Positions 15,588 through 24,170 of a DNA stretch of 64,000 nucleotides are shown piece after piece. The DNA is taken from assembly GCF_019884725.1 (NCBI RefSeq), contig NZ_CP082322.1, positions 1,984,001-2,048,000 on the forward strand. The letters run 5' to 3'. A program made the translations under genes and the position numbers. This stretch comes from Leucobacter tenebrionis (GTDB lineage Bacteria > Actinomycetota > Actinomycetes > Actinomycetales > Microbacteriaceae). Under the pieces are notes generated by a model. It worked only from the letters and a program-made list of their open reading frames with translations. It was not told where the DNA came from and did not search any database. Positions within the stretch are counted from its first letter, which is position 1; every line of letters starts with the position of its first letter.

Positions 15588-17014
15588 TCAGCTCCGTTCT
15601 GCTCGTACCACGCGCGCAGCCGCTCCTCGGCCGCGGCCTCGCCGATGGGCCCCTCGTCGAGGCGCACCTCGAGCAGGTACTTGTAGGCGCGCCCCACGAG
15701 AGGCCCCGGCGGGATGCCGAGCAGCGCCATGATCCGCTCGCCGTCCAGCTCGGGACGCACCGCCGCGAGCTCCTCGGCCTCGGCGAGCTCGTCGATGCGG
15801 CGCTCGATGTCGTCGTAGGCGTGCGCGAGCCGCTCGGCCTTGCGCCGGTTGCGGGTCGTGACGTCGGCGCGCGTGAGGATGTGCAGGCGCTCGAGCTCTT
15901 CGCCCGCGTCGCGCACGTAACGGCGCACCGCGGAGTCCGTCCACTGCTGATCGCTGTAGCCGAAGAAGCGCAGGTGCAGTTCGACGAGGCGCGCGACCCG
16001 CTTGATCGTGTCGTTATCGAAGCGCAGCTCCCGCAGTCGCTTCTTCACGAGCTTCGCGCCCACGATGTCGTGATGGTGGAAGGTGACGCCACCGCGCTCG
16101 AAACGCCGCGTGGCGGGCTTGCCGATGTCGTGCAGCAGTGCCGCGATCCGCAGCACGACATCGGGGGAGGGCTCGTGGTCCCGGTCGCCTTCCAGGTCGA
16201 TCGCCTGGCGCAGCACCGTGAGGCTGTGCTCGTAGACGTCCTTGTGGCGGCCGTGGTCGTCCTGCGTGGCGATGAGCGCCGTCAGCTCGGGCAGGAAGCG
16301 CTCGGCGAGTCCGGTGTCGACCAGCAGTCGGATGCCGGGCACCGGATCGGCGGTCGCGAGCAACTTGACGAACTCGTCGCGCACCCGCTCAGCCGAGATG
16401 ATGTCGAGGCGCTCGGAGAACTCCCACATCGCCGCCTGCGTCTCCGGCTCCACCTCGAAGCCGAGCTGAGAGGCGAATCGAGCCGCGCGCAGCATGCGGA
16501 GCGGATCATCGGTGAATGACGACTCGGGAGAGCCGGGGGTGCGGATCCGCCCGGCCAGGAGGTCCTCGACGCCGTTCGAGACGTCGACGAGGCGCATCTC
16601 GGGAAGCATGAGGGCGAGAGCGTTGATCGTGAAATCCCGACGCACGAGGTCGCCCTCGATGGTGTCGCCGAAGCTCACCTCCGGCTTGCGGGAATCATCG
16701 CGGTACGTGTCGGCGCGGTAGGTGGTGATCTCCGCGGTCTCGCCGTGCACTCTGGCCGCGATGGTGCCGAAGTCGCGGCCGACGTCCCAGACGTTCTTGG
16801 TGAGGGAGTCGAGGATCGCGCGCGTCTCCTCGGGCCGCGCGGACGTGGTGAAGTCGAGGTCGGTGACCGACCTGCCGAGCAGCGCGTCGCGCACCGGGCC
16901 GCCGACGAGTGCGAACTCATGCCCCTGATCGGCAAAGGCTCTCGCGAGCGTCGCGACGGGGGCGGAGGCCGCGATCGTGCGCAGCGCCTCCATGGATTCG
17001 GCAAGGGTTGGCAT
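15584..17014 (-). CDS. cca: CCA tRNA nucleotidyltransferase (class II, with HD domain)
   Basis: This 476-residue enzyme adds or repairs the 3' CCA of tRNAs. The nucleotidyltransferase motif reads GGPVRDALLG (38-47) with the catalytic carboxylates in DLDF (52-55). RRDFTINALA and DDPLRMLRAARFA follow, and an HD phosphohydrolase-like domain with LLHDIGKP stands at 293-300. This is the PcnA/Cca position conserved at the edge of the actinobacterial origin region. It is divergent from the DUF6049 gene. A TACCCT hexamer stands 6 nt before the ATG. The adjacent tRNA-Ile gene lacks an encoded CCA, so the enzyme is needed. Confidence 0.95.
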   Translation of the reverse strand: MPTLAESMEALRTIAASAPVATLARAFADQGHEFALVGGPVRDALLGRSVTDLDFTTSARPEETRAILDSLTKNVWDVGRDFGTIAARVHGETAEITTYRADTYRDDSRKPEVSFGDTIEGDLVRRDFTINALALMLPEMRLVDVSNGVEDLLAGRIRTPGSPESSFTDDPLRMLRAARFASQLGFEVEPETQAAMWEFSERLDIISAERVRDEFVKLLATADPVPGIRLLVDTGLAERFLPELTALIATQDDHGRHKDVYEHSLTVLRQAIDLEGDRDHEPSPDVVLRIAALLHDIGKPATRRFERGGVTFHHHDIVGAKLVKKRLRELRFDNDTIKRVARLVELHLRFFGYSDQQWTDSAVRRYVRDAGEELERLHILTRADVTTRNRRKAERLAHAYDDIERRIDELAEAEELAAVRPELDGERIMALLGIPPGPLVGRAYKYLLEVRLDEGPIGEAAAEERLRAWYEQNGAE

Positions 17015-17081
17015 CCCTCAAGGGTACCCGGGCATCCGCATGGCGCGCGGCCCCGCCGGGTCGCCTCGAGGGGGCGCGCCC

Positions 17082-17087
17082 TAAACT
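17082..17087 (+). promoter_or_regulatory. -10 hexamer for the DUF6049 gene (TAAACT)
   Basis: TAAACT followed by a 7-nt spacer precedes the ATG at 17095, with no ribosome-binding site, consistent with a leaderless mRNA. Confidence 0.45.
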
Positions 17088-17094
17088 GTTGCCC

Positions 17095-19227
17095 ATGCTC
17101 TCGCTACCCCGGTTCCGCGACCTCTTCATCGCGGCGGTGCTCGCGCTGGGTGCGGTCAGCATGCTCGGCACCGCGGGAACGGCGGCGGCGCAGACCGTCG
17201 ACGAACCACCGATCGAGACAGCGGCGACGCTCGTCGCGGCGCCTCGCGAACCCGTGATGCGGGGCCCCGGTTCCGAGCTGCAGATCGATGTGCAGATCGA
17301 CAACCCGGGGCAGCAGCAGCTCCCGGAGGGGACGGTCCGGCTCGAGGTCGACCCCCGCCCGCTCGCATCCATCGAGGATCTCGACGGGGTCTTCCCCGAG
17401 CACCCGGTCGAGCTCGGGGAGGCCGAGATCGGCCCCACGGCCCCGGATTCCGAGCAGTCGCTCACCATCACGGTGCCGCAGGATCGGCTTCCCTTCACCT
17501 CCACCACCCCGTCTGGCGTCTACCTGCTGCGCGCCTCGATCGCGCCGGATCTCGAGTTCACCGTGCCACTCGCGTGGGAGAGCTCCGCCGGGACCAGATC
17601 GGATCCGGCAACCGCGGCCTCCGTGCGCCTCGGACTCATCGTGCCGATCGTGCTCCCCGACGACATCCGCACACTGCCCACACGGCCGCAGCTCGAAGAA
17701 CTCGTGCCGGGGTGGTCGGATCTGCTCGATCAGGCCCGCTCTGCGGAGGCGACGCTCGCCATCGACCCGCGGGTCATCGCCGGGATCCGCGCCTACGGCG
17801 ACGAAGCCCCCGAGCCCGCTCGGCAGTTCCTCGCCAGGCTCGAGGCGACCCCCCTGCCGAACTTCCTGCTGCAGTTCGCCGATGCGGATCCCTCTGCCCA
17901 GGCCGACCTGGGCTTCACCTCTCTTCTGCAGCCCACAAGCCTCGATTTCGTGTCACGGTTCGGCAGCGCCGCTTCCGAGACGCCCCCGCGGGACGAGACG
18001 GCGGGATCCGACTCGTCCTCCGAATCGTCCTCCGATTCTGGCGCCGATGGAGCCGACGGCGCGGCCGGCCAGGGCTCCGACGATACAACCGGCACCGATG
18101 CCGCCCCTCCGCTGCCGACCCTCGACGAGCTGCTGAGCTGGAACGAGGCGGAGCCCATGGCCTGGCCCGCCGAGGGATCGGCGGATCAGGGCACGCTCGA
18201 GCTGCTGCGGCTCTCGAACATCGACTCCGTCGTGCTCGACTCCGAGAACGTCGACCGGGCGAGCGGAGGCCCCAGGGTCTCTCTCGAGCAGGGATCCGCG
18301 ATCGTCACCGATGCCGCGCTGGCAGACGCCGCACGCACCGCGCTCTCGGCCTCCGGGGAGGTCGAACGCGCCGCCGGCCTCTCGCGACTCTCCGCCTACC
18401 TGCTGCTCGCAGCGCAGAGCGGATCAGAGGATCTCGTGCTCGGGCTCGACCGCGGGGCGACGGCCGATGCTCAAGATCCCGCGCTTCTCATCGCCCAGCT
18501 GCGCGAACTCGGCTGGGTGGAGCCGACCGCCATCGGCGCCCTCGACGAGGGAGAGGCGCTGCTCCGCGGCTCGGACACGCTCGAGGAGCGCCGGGAGCTG
18601 CTCCGCGCCGCTGTCGGCCGCGAATCCTCGGTGAGCGAACTCGGCGCGGTGCTCGTGCACCCCGAGTACCTCAGCGGCTACCAGCGCGCCCGCCTGCTCG
18701 AGCTGTTCGCCACCCGGCACGCGGCGCCCGGTGTCGCCTTCGAGGAGGTGGCGGCACGGTACCAGAAACGCGACGCAGAACTGCTCCAGGGAGTGCAGGG
18801 CATCACCACCGAGCGCATGCAACTCGTCGGGGCGTCGACGCGCGTGCCCGTGCAGCTGCACAACTCGCTTCCGTTCGAGGCGTCGGTCGACGTTCAGGTG
18901 GTTCCGGCTTCGGCCGTTCTCTCCGTCACCGAGCCGCACTTCTCGGGCGTACTGGTTCCACCGGAGGGCAACGAGCGCGTGCTCGTACCGGTGAACAGCC
19001 GCGTCTCCTCCGGGGAGTCCGGCCTCGTCGTCACGGTCGGCGCGGCCTCGGGCGACCTGACCGTCTTCACCGGCACCCTGGCCATCTCCGTCCGCAGCGG
19101 CGTCGAGACCATCGCGCTCACGACGCTCGGCATACTCGCCGCGCTACTGCTCGGGTTCGGGATCTGGCGCAGCGTGCGCCGTCGCCGCGCCGCCTCCGCA
19201 GCGCGCGTCACCAGCCTCTCGGAATAG
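17095..19227 (+). CDS. DUF6049-like secreted/membrane-anchored protein
   Basis: This 710-residue protein starts with a signal peptide (hydrophobic about 9-30, ending near GTAAAQT). A large extracellular region follows, with beta-rich N- and C-terminal parts and a low-complexity Ser/Asp/Gly linker near 305-340. A single TM helix near 680-700 ends in a basic cytoplasmic tail. It matches the layout of the DUF6049 family, whose gene lies next to murJ in many actinobacteria and is thought to act in envelope assembly. Here no murJ follows; trxB comes next, 78 nt downstream. Function is inferred only from position. Confidence 0.8.
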   Translation: MLSLPRFRDLFIAAVLALGAVSMLGTAGTAAAQTVDEPPIETAATLVAAPREPVMRGPGSELQIDVQIDNPGQQQLPEGTVRLEVDPRPLASIEDLDGVFPEHPVELGEAEIGPTAPDSEQSLTITVPQDRLPFTSTTPSGVYLLRASIAPDLEFTVPLAWESSAGTRSDPATAASVRLGLIVPIVLPDDIRTLPTRPQLEELVPGWSDLLDQARSAEATLAIDPRVIAGIRAYGDEAPEPARQFLARLEATPLPNFLLQFADADPSAQADLGFTSLLQPTSLDFVSRFGSAASETPPRDETAGSDSSSESSSDSGADGADGAAGQGSDDTTGTDAAPPLPTLDELLSWNEAEPMAWPAEGSADQGTLELLRLSNIDSVVLDSENVDRASGGPRVSLEQGSAIVTDAALADAARTALSASGEVERAAGLSRLSAYLLLAAQSGSEDLVLGLDRGATADAQDPALLIAQLRELGWVEPTAIGALDEGEALLRGSDTLEERRELLRAAVGRESSVSELGAVLVHPEYLSGYQRARLLELFATRHAAPGVAFEEVAARYQKRDAELLQGVQGITTERMQLVGASTRVPVQLHNSLPFEASVDVQVVPASAVLSVTEPHFSGVLVPPEGNERVLVPVNSRVSSGESGLVVTVGAASGDLTVFTGTLAISVRSGVETIALTTLGILAALLLGFGIWRSVRRRRAASAARVTSLSE

Positions 19228-19305
19228 GCCGCGCCTAGGATTGGTTGTACTGTCCGCAGCGGCCGCAGGCCGCCCCTCTGACCAGCATCGTGCGCGAGGA
19301 GCTTC

Positions 19306-20232
19306 ATGCACCAGATCATCATCATCGGTTCCGGCCCCGCCGGGTTCACCGCGGCCATCTACGCCGCTCGCGCGGGCCTGAAGCCGGTGCTCTTCGCGAG
19401 CTCCGTGGCCATCGGCGGCGAACTGATGAACACCACCGATGTCGAGAACTTCCCCGGCTTCCCCGAGGGCATCCAGGGCCCCGACCTGATGCAGAAGATG
19501 CAGGAGCAGGCGGAGCGCTTCGGCACCGAGGTCGTCTACGACGACATCGTCGAGGTCGATTTCTCGAGCGACATCAAGCGCGTCACCGCCGGCGACGGCA
19601 GCGTGCACGAGGCGCGCACCGTGATCTACGCGACCGGATCCGCCTACCGCAAGCTCGGCATCGCCGATGAGGATCGGCTCTCCGGCCACGGCGTCTCGTG
19701 GTGCGCCACCTGCGACGGCTTCTTCTTCCGCGAGAAGACGATCGCCGTCGTCGGCGGCGGCGACTCCGCGATGGAGGAGGCGACCTTCCTCACCCGCTTC
19801 GCCGAGAAGGTCTACGTGATCCACCGCCGCGAAGAGCTGAAGGCCTCGAAGATCATGCAGCAGCGCGCATTCGACAACGAGAAGATCGAGTTCATCTGGA
19901 ACTCGGAGGTCACCGCGATCCACGGCGAGAGCGAGGTGACCGGGGTGTCGCTGCGCAGCACCGTCGACGGCTCCGAGCGCGAACTCCCGCTCCAGGGCCT
20001 CTTCATCGCGATCGGCAACGATCCGCGCACCCACCTCGTGCACGGCAAGCTCGACCTCACCCCCGAGGGCACCATCGCCGTCGAGGGTCGCAGCTCGCGC
20101 ACCTCGGCTTCGGGTGTCTTCGCGGCGGGCGATGTCGTGGACCCCACCTACCGCCAGGCCATCACCGCAGCCGCCTCGGGCACCATCGCCGCACTCGACG
20201 CCGAACACCACCTGGCCGCACTCGACGGCTGA
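19306..20232 (+). CDS. trxB: Thioredoxin-disulfide reductase
   Basis: This 308-residue flavoprotein transfers electrons from NADPH to thioredoxin. It has the FAD-binding GSGPAG (8-13), the redox-active CATC (133-136), the NADPH-binding GGGDSA (150-155) and the C-terminal FAD segment GVFAAGDVVD. It lies 29 nt upstream of trxA and surely forms an operon with it. A possible promoter TAGGAT stands near 19236. The trxB-trxA pair near the origin is a conserved actinobacterial feature. Confidence 0.98.
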   Translation: MHQIIIIGSGPAGFTAAIYAARAGLKPVLFASSVAIGGELMNTTDVENFPGFPEGIQGPDLMQKMQEQAERFGTEVVYDDIVEVDFSSDIKRVTAGDGSVHEARTVIYATGSAYRKLGIADEDRLSGHGVSWCATCDGFFFREKTIAVVGGGDSAMEEATFLTRFAEKVYVIHRREELKASKIMQQRAFDNEKIEFIWNSEVTAIHGESEVTGVSLRSTVDGSERELPLQGLFIAIGNDPRTHLVHGKLDLTPEGTIAVEGRSSRTSASGVFAAGDVVDPTYRQAITAAASGTIAALDAEHHLAALDG

Positions 20233-20261
20233 CCATCACACGGATTCAAAGGAGAGACACC

Positions 20262-20585
20262 ATGTCAGAAACGATCAACGTAGACGAGCAGACCTTCGAC
20301 AAGGTCGTGCTGCAGAGCGACATTCCCGTACTCGTGGACTTCTGGGCCGCCTGGTGCGGTCCGTGCCGCGCCGTCGCGCCGGTGCTCGATCAGATCGCCG
20401 CCGAGCAGGATGGCAAGCTCCGCATCGTGAAGCTGAACGTCGACGAGAACCCGAACCTCGCAGCCCAGTACCGCATCACGTCCATCCCCGCGATGAAGGT
20501 GTTCAAGGGCGGTGAAGAGGTGCGCGAGATCATCGGGGCGATGCCGAAGCCCATGATCGAGGAGCACCTGAACGGGATCATCTAG
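20262..20585 (+). CDS. trxA: Thioredoxin
   Basis: This 107-residue thioredoxin carries the active site WCGPC (C32, C35) and the cis-proline segment TSIPAMKVFKGG. It reduces cytosolic protein disulfides and is itself recycled by the reductase encoded upstream. The start follows an excellent AAAGGAGAG ribosome-binding site 7 nt away. Length and motifs are standard. The gene is followed at once by an unusual repeat region (20600-20839). Confidence 0.98.
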   Translation: MSETINVDEQTFDKVVLQSDIPVLVDFWAAWCGPCRAVAPVLDQIAAEQDGKLRIVKLNVDENPNLAAQYRITSIPAMKVFKGGEEVREIIGAMPKPMIEEHLNGII

Positions 20586-20599
20586 TCCGTTTTCCCTCG

Positions 20600-20839
20600 C
20601 GGCGGTGCGATCATCGGCCGCGTGCTAGGCAGGGAACCCCGGCGCGTCGCTCTTTCGTCGCGCCGCGCCAACCCTGATGCGCACGCTTCCCCGATGATCG
20701 CACCGCCGCTCTTGTTTTTACCCTGATCCCGTTCGGTTTTTGGGGAACGTCGCGCCGCGCCAACCCTGATGCGCACGCTTCCCCGATGATCGCACCGTCG
20801 CTCTCGTTTTACACCGATCCCGTTCGGTTCTGGGGGAGA
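20600..20839. repeat. 92-bp tandem repeat with competing hairpin arms after trxA
   Basis: A unit beginning CGTCGCGCCGCGCCAACCCT occurs at 20656-20747 and again at 20748-20839 with a few changes. Each copy contains CCGATGATCGCACCG (20691 and 20783). The sequence at 20600-20617 is the exact 18-bp complement of the copy-1 arm (20691-20708) and matches the copy-2 arm at 17 of 18 positions. It could thus fold with either copy but not both. It fills the 279-bp gap between trxA and a convergent gene, which has no other feature. Confidence 0.9.
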
Positions 20840-20864
20840 GCGCCGCGCGTCCCCGCGCGGGCCG

Positions 20865-21311
20865 CTACCGCTCGACGATAGCCGCGAGACGGTCGATCGA
20901 AGCGCTGAGCGTCTCTGGGGTGTTCTGCCGCGCGCGGTCGAAGCGCCCCGGATCCGACAGTCCCGTCCAGTCGTAGCTGTGGCGCACGAGGGTGCCGCCC
21001 TCGCGCCGCGGCTCGAGTTCCCAGCGCCACAGGTGACCGGGCTGGGGCTCGCCGACCGGTGACGGCTTCCACGCGATCCGCCGCCCCTCCTCGAACTCCA
21101 CCACGTGGTTCTCCCGGTCCTGACCGTTGTGGATCCGCATCACGAAGACATCGCCCACTGCCCGCACCCGTTGGTCCGGGGCCGCCTCGACCAGATTCTC
21201 GTTGCCGTCCCAGCGCGGCTGCTGCACGGGATCGGCGATCAGCTCGAAGAGCTCGGCGGCATCGGCGTCGATGATGCGCTCGGCGTGCACGACTCGGTTC
21301 TCATCAGTCAT
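20865..21311 (-). CDS. SRPBCC/polyketide-cyclase-like protein
   Basis: This 148-residue protein has the pattern of the helix-grip (START/Bet v 1) fold: the N-terminal strand and helix VVHAERIIDADAAELFELIA, a central DPVQQPRWDGN motif typical of SRPBCC proteins, a WRWELEPR strand and a long C-terminal helix ending SIDRLAAIVER. Such proteins bind hydrophobic ligands. It occupies the place that cwlM has beside parB in M. tuberculosis. TTGACT lies 6 nt before the ATG. The ligand is unknown. Confidence 0.75.
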   Translation of the reverse strand: MTDENRVVHAERIIDADAAELFELIADPVQQPRWDGNENLVEAAPDQRVRAVGDVFVMRIHNGQDRENHVVEFEEGRRIAWKPSPVGEPQPGHLWRWELEPRREGGTLVRHSYDWTGLSDPGRFDRARQNTPETLSASIDRLAAIVER

Positions 21312-21385
21312 GGTGCCAGTCAATCACAACGGCCCGCGAGGCCGAGGCCCGCAGGGGTGCTTTCACGTGACCGCTCGTACGCCCC

Positions 21386-21449
21386 GCCGTTGTAGATCTT
21401 TCGTGCCGTTGTAGATCTCTCGTACGGTACGAGAGATCTACAACGGCAC
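21386..21449. repeat. Palindromic repeat, family D, copy 1
   Basis: The arm GTGCCGTTGTAGATCTCTCG... at 21403-21425 pairs perfectly over 23 bp with 21427-21449, leaving a single central base. The left arm is preceded by a partial direct copy of itself (GCCGTTGTAGATCTTTCGT, 21386-21404). The same construction appears at 44414-44462. It lies between parB and the SRPBCC gene. Confidence 0.9.
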
Positions 21450-21500
21450 CGCAGGTCTGCACTGGCGCACCGGTCCCTCTGCTTCGGTCGAAACGAGCGA

Positions 21501-22520
21501 TCAGCTGAAGCCGGGGTCGCCGAGCTCCGAGAGGATGCGCTTGAGGTCGGCGATCGTCGCGAAGTCGATGATGATCTGGCCCTTCTTCGCGCCGAGCTTC
21601 ACGGCCACGCGAGTATCGAAGCGATCGCCCAGCCGATCCGCGATCTCTCCCAGCTGCGCCTGCACGCCGCCCGCGCGGGGCCGGGGAGTCTTGCGCTTTG
21701 GCTCCTCGGAGGCCGCCGCCTCGGCCGCGCGCACCGACATGCCCTCGTTGACGATCTTGTCGGCGAGCCGCTGCATCGCCTCACCGTCACCGTCGAGCGA
21801 GAGGATCGCCCGCGCGTGCCCGGCCGACAGCACACCGGCCGCGACACGGGTCTGCACCTGCTCCGGCAGGCGCAGCAGTCGGATCGTGTTCGAGATCTGG
21901 GGGCGCGACCGACCGATCCGCTCGGCCAGCTGCTCCTGGGTGATGCCGAAGTCGGAGAGCAGCTGCTGGTAGGCCGAGGCCTCTTCGAGCGGGTTCAGCT
22001 GCGCGCGGTGCAGGTTCTCGAGCAGCGCGTCGCGCAGCATGTGCTCGTCGGCGGTGCTGCGGATGATCGCGGGAATGGTGTCGAGGCCGGCGCGCTTCGA
22101 CGCGCGCAGGCGGCGCTCGCCCATGATGAGCTCGTACCGGGGCTCGCCCTCGGCCGGCTGCGGCTCGATGGCGCGCACCACGACCGGCTGGAAGACGCCG
22201 AACTCGCGCACGCTGTGCGTGAGCTCCTCGAGCGCCTCCTCATCGAACTCCGTTCTGGGTTGCAGACGATTCGGAACGATGTCGGCGACCGGCAGACGCG
22301 TCAGCTGCGCTCCAGGCACCTCCTGCAGCTCGGGAGACTCATTCTGCTCGGTCTGCTCGGCGCCGGCCGCCGCGGCGTTCTCGCTCTCGGCAGCCGCCAC
22401 CGCGGCCGCCCCGTTGTTGGCGGGAAAGAACACGTCGACGGGGCGCTCACCCGTCGAGGGCGCCTGCGGGATGAGTGCACCGATCCCGCGGCCGAGCCCG
22501 CCTCGCTTCTTCGTCGCCAT
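21501..22520 (-). CDS. parB: Chromosome-partitioning protein ParB
   Basis: This 339-residue CTP-dependent DNA clamp loads at parS and spreads to organise the origin for segregation. The ParB/Srx domain has the CTP-binding GERRLRA (134-140). A helix-turn-helix follows at about 190-215 (GITQEQLAERIGRSRPQIS), and the C terminus ends with a dimerisation domain. An Ala/Glu-rich linker (about 25-70) separates the N-terminal ParA-contact segment MATKKRGGLGRGIGALIP. It is 3 nt downstream of parA. Probable parS sites occur at 30560, 30599 and, with one mismatch, elsewhere in the window. Confidence 0.98.
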   Translation of the reverse strand: MATKKRGGLGRGIGALIPQAPSTGERPVDVFFPANNGAAAVAAAESENAAAAGAEQTEQNESPELQEVPGAQLTRLPVADIVPNRLQPRTEFDEEALEELTHSVREFGVFQPVVVRAIEPQPAEGEPRYELIMGERRLRASKRAGLDTIPAIIRSTADEHMLRDALLENLHRAQLNPLEEASAYQQLLSDFGITQEQLAERIGRSRPQISNTIRLLRLPEQVQTRVAAGVLSAGHARAILSLDGDGEAMQRLADKIVNEGMSVRAAEAAASEEPKRKTPRPRAGGVQAQLGEIADRLGDRFDTRVAVKLGAKKGQIIIDFATIADLKRILSELGDPGFS

Positions 22521-22523
22521 GCG

Positions 22524-23438
22524 TTATGCCTCTCCGTCTTCGTGTGTGTCTGCCTCGTGCGGCTTCGCGCCGCGCTCCGCCATCTCGGCGGCCGCCTCCA
22601 GGTACGCGAGCGCACCGATCGAGCCGCCGTCGTACGCGTGCACCGTCTGCCCGTAGCTCGGGGCCTCGGAGATCCGCACCGAGCGGGGGATCACCGCAGT
22701 GAGCACCTGCTCGGGGAAGTGCGCTCGCACTTCGCCGGCGACCTCCTGAGCGAGATTGGTGCGCGCGTCGTACATGGTGAGCAGGATCGTCGAGATCGCG
22801 AGCTCCGGGTTGAGGTGCTTCTGGATCAGCTGGATATTGCCGAGCAGCTGGCTCAGACCCTCGAGGGCGTAGTACTCGCACTGGATCGGGATCAGCACCT
22901 CGTCGGCGGCGACGAAGGCGTTGACGGTGAGCAGCCCGAGCGACGGCGGGCAGTCGATGAAGACGTAGTGGAACGTGTGCTCGGGCTGAGCGAGGAAGGT
23001 CTGCAGGGCCGTGCGCAGGCGCTGCTCACGGGCGACCAGTGAGACCAGCTCGATCTCCGCGCCGGCGAGGTTGATGGTCGACGGCACGCAGAAGAGGTTC
23101 TCGTGGTCGGTGGTCGGCTGCAGCGCGTCCTCGATGCTGCTGTCGCCGAGCAGCACGTCGTACACGCTCGTCACTTCAGGCCGGTGGGGCACACCGAGCG
23201 CGGTGGAGGCGTTGCCCTGCGGGTCGAGGTCGATGACCAGCACACGCGCTCCGCGACGAGCGAGCGCGGAGGCGAGGTTCACCGTGGTCGTGGTCTTGCC
23301 GACGCCGCCCTTCTGGTTCGACACCGTGATCACCCGCGTCTCCTCGGGGAGCGGCGAGACCGTCTCGGCCAGCTTGCGGCGTCGGCGGATCTTGTCGACG
23401 AGGTGGTCGCCGACGAGCGTCTTCTCCGCTTCAGCCAT
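22524..23438 (-). CDS. parA: Chromosome-partitioning ATPase ParA
   Basis: This 304-residue deviant-Walker ATPase has the motif KGGVGKTT (43-50) with the signature first lysine, the Walker A' stretch LVIDLDPQGNAS and the downstream FIDCPPSLGLLTVNAF. It forms a nucleotide-dependent gradient that pulls ParB-parS complexes apart. The start overlaps the last 8 nt of rsmG, and the stop is 3 nt from parB, so rsmG-parA-parB is a tight operon. About 30 N-terminal residues precede the fold, as is common in actinobacteria. Confidence 0.98.
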   Translation of the reverse strand: MAEAEKTLVGDHLVDKIRRRRKLAETVSPLPEETRVITVSNQKGGVGKTTTTVNLASALARRGARVLVIDLDPQGNASTALGVPHRPEVTSVYDVLLGDSSIEDALQPTTDHENLFCVPSTINLAGAEIELVSLVAREQRLRTALQTFLAQPEHTFHYVFIDCPPSLGLLTVNAFVAADEVLIPIQCEYYALEGLSQLLGNIQLIQKHLNPELAISTILLTMYDARTNLAQEVAGEVRAHFPEQVLTAVIPRSVRISEAPSYGQTVHAYDGGSIGALAYLEAAAEMAERGAKPHEADTHEDGEA

Positions 23439-24075
23439 GAGTACCGATTTTAGCTCGAAATACGCGAGTGGTCTCCGTCAGCTGCCCCGAACCGAGCTCC
23501 TCGACGGCGATTTCACGCACCCGGTGCTTGCGCAGAGCCTTCTCGGCAGCGTCGATCTCCTCCTGCACGGACGAGCCCTTGAGGAAGAGCATCTCGCCGC
23601 CGTCGCGGAGCAGGGGAGCGGTGAGCGGCACGAGCTTGCGCAGCGCGGTCACAGCCCGAGCCGTGACCTGGTCGACCTCGAATGCGCCGTGATATTCCTC
23701 GGCGCGCCCCCGCAGCACCTCGACGTTGTCGAGCGCGAGACGGTCGACCTGATCGTTCAGCCAGTTGCACCGGCGCTCCATCGGCTCGATGAGCTTGAAC
23801 GAGACGTCCGGGCGCACGATCGCCAGCACGAGGCCGGGCATCCCGCCGCCGGTGCCGATGTCGGCGACGCGGGCATCCCTGTTCACAAGAGGGGCGAGGA
23901 TCGCACTGTTGAGCAGGTGCCTGGTCCAGAGCCGGGGAGGCTCGAGCGGGCCGATGAGGCCGAGCTCCTCGCCCCGTCGACCCAGATCCTCAGCGAACTC
24001 TCGCAGCACATCGATGCGATCACCGGCGATATCAGCGGCGGAGGCCGGTTCGGTCTCGATCTGGATCTCGCTCAC
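23431..24075 (-). CDS. rsmG: 16S rRNA (guanine527-N7)-methyltransferase
   Basis: This 214-residue SAM-dependent methyltransferase modifies G527 of 16S rRNA. The SAM-binding motif reads VADIGTGGGMPGLVLAI. The family segments FLPPRLWTRHLLNSAIL-like (here PPRLWTRHLLNSA) and FELIEPMERRCNWLN-like follow. I choose the GTG at 24075, which is preceded by GGGAGGAC; an ATG further up would start inside the parS-like palindrome. Loss of this enzyme gives low-level streptomycin resistance in other bacteria. The gene overlaps parA by 8 nt. Confidence 0.95.
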   Translation of the reverse strand: MSEIQIETEPASAADIAGDRIDVLREFAEDLGRRGEELGLIGPLEPPRLWTRHLLNSAILAPLVNRDARVADIGTGGGMPGLVLAIVRPDVSFKLIEPMERRCNWLNDQVDRLALDNVEVLRGRAEEYHGAFEVDQVTARAVTALRKLVPLTAPLLRDGGEMLFLKGSSVQEEIDAAEKALRKHRVREIAVEELGSGQLTETTRVFRAKIGTHG

Positions 24076-24143
24076 CGCGTCCTCCCTCTCGTTCGCGTGA
24101 AAATGACGGGTGCAAGCCCGAATCGGAAGTGCCGACGCAGCGC

Positions 24144-24157
24144 GTTTCACGTAAAAC
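24144..24157. promoter_or_regulatory. parS-like ParB site (one mismatch)
   Basis: GTTTCACGTAAAAC, within the near-palindrome 24141-24160, differs from the parS core by one base. It lies in the gap between jag and rsmG. Confidence 0.55.
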
Positions 24158-24170
24158 GCGCTGCCGACGG

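Noticed and set aside
21360-21373. CTTTCACGTGACCG as a further parS site
   Set aside because: Only half of the palindrome matches; four positions differ from the core, so it was left out of the parS list.
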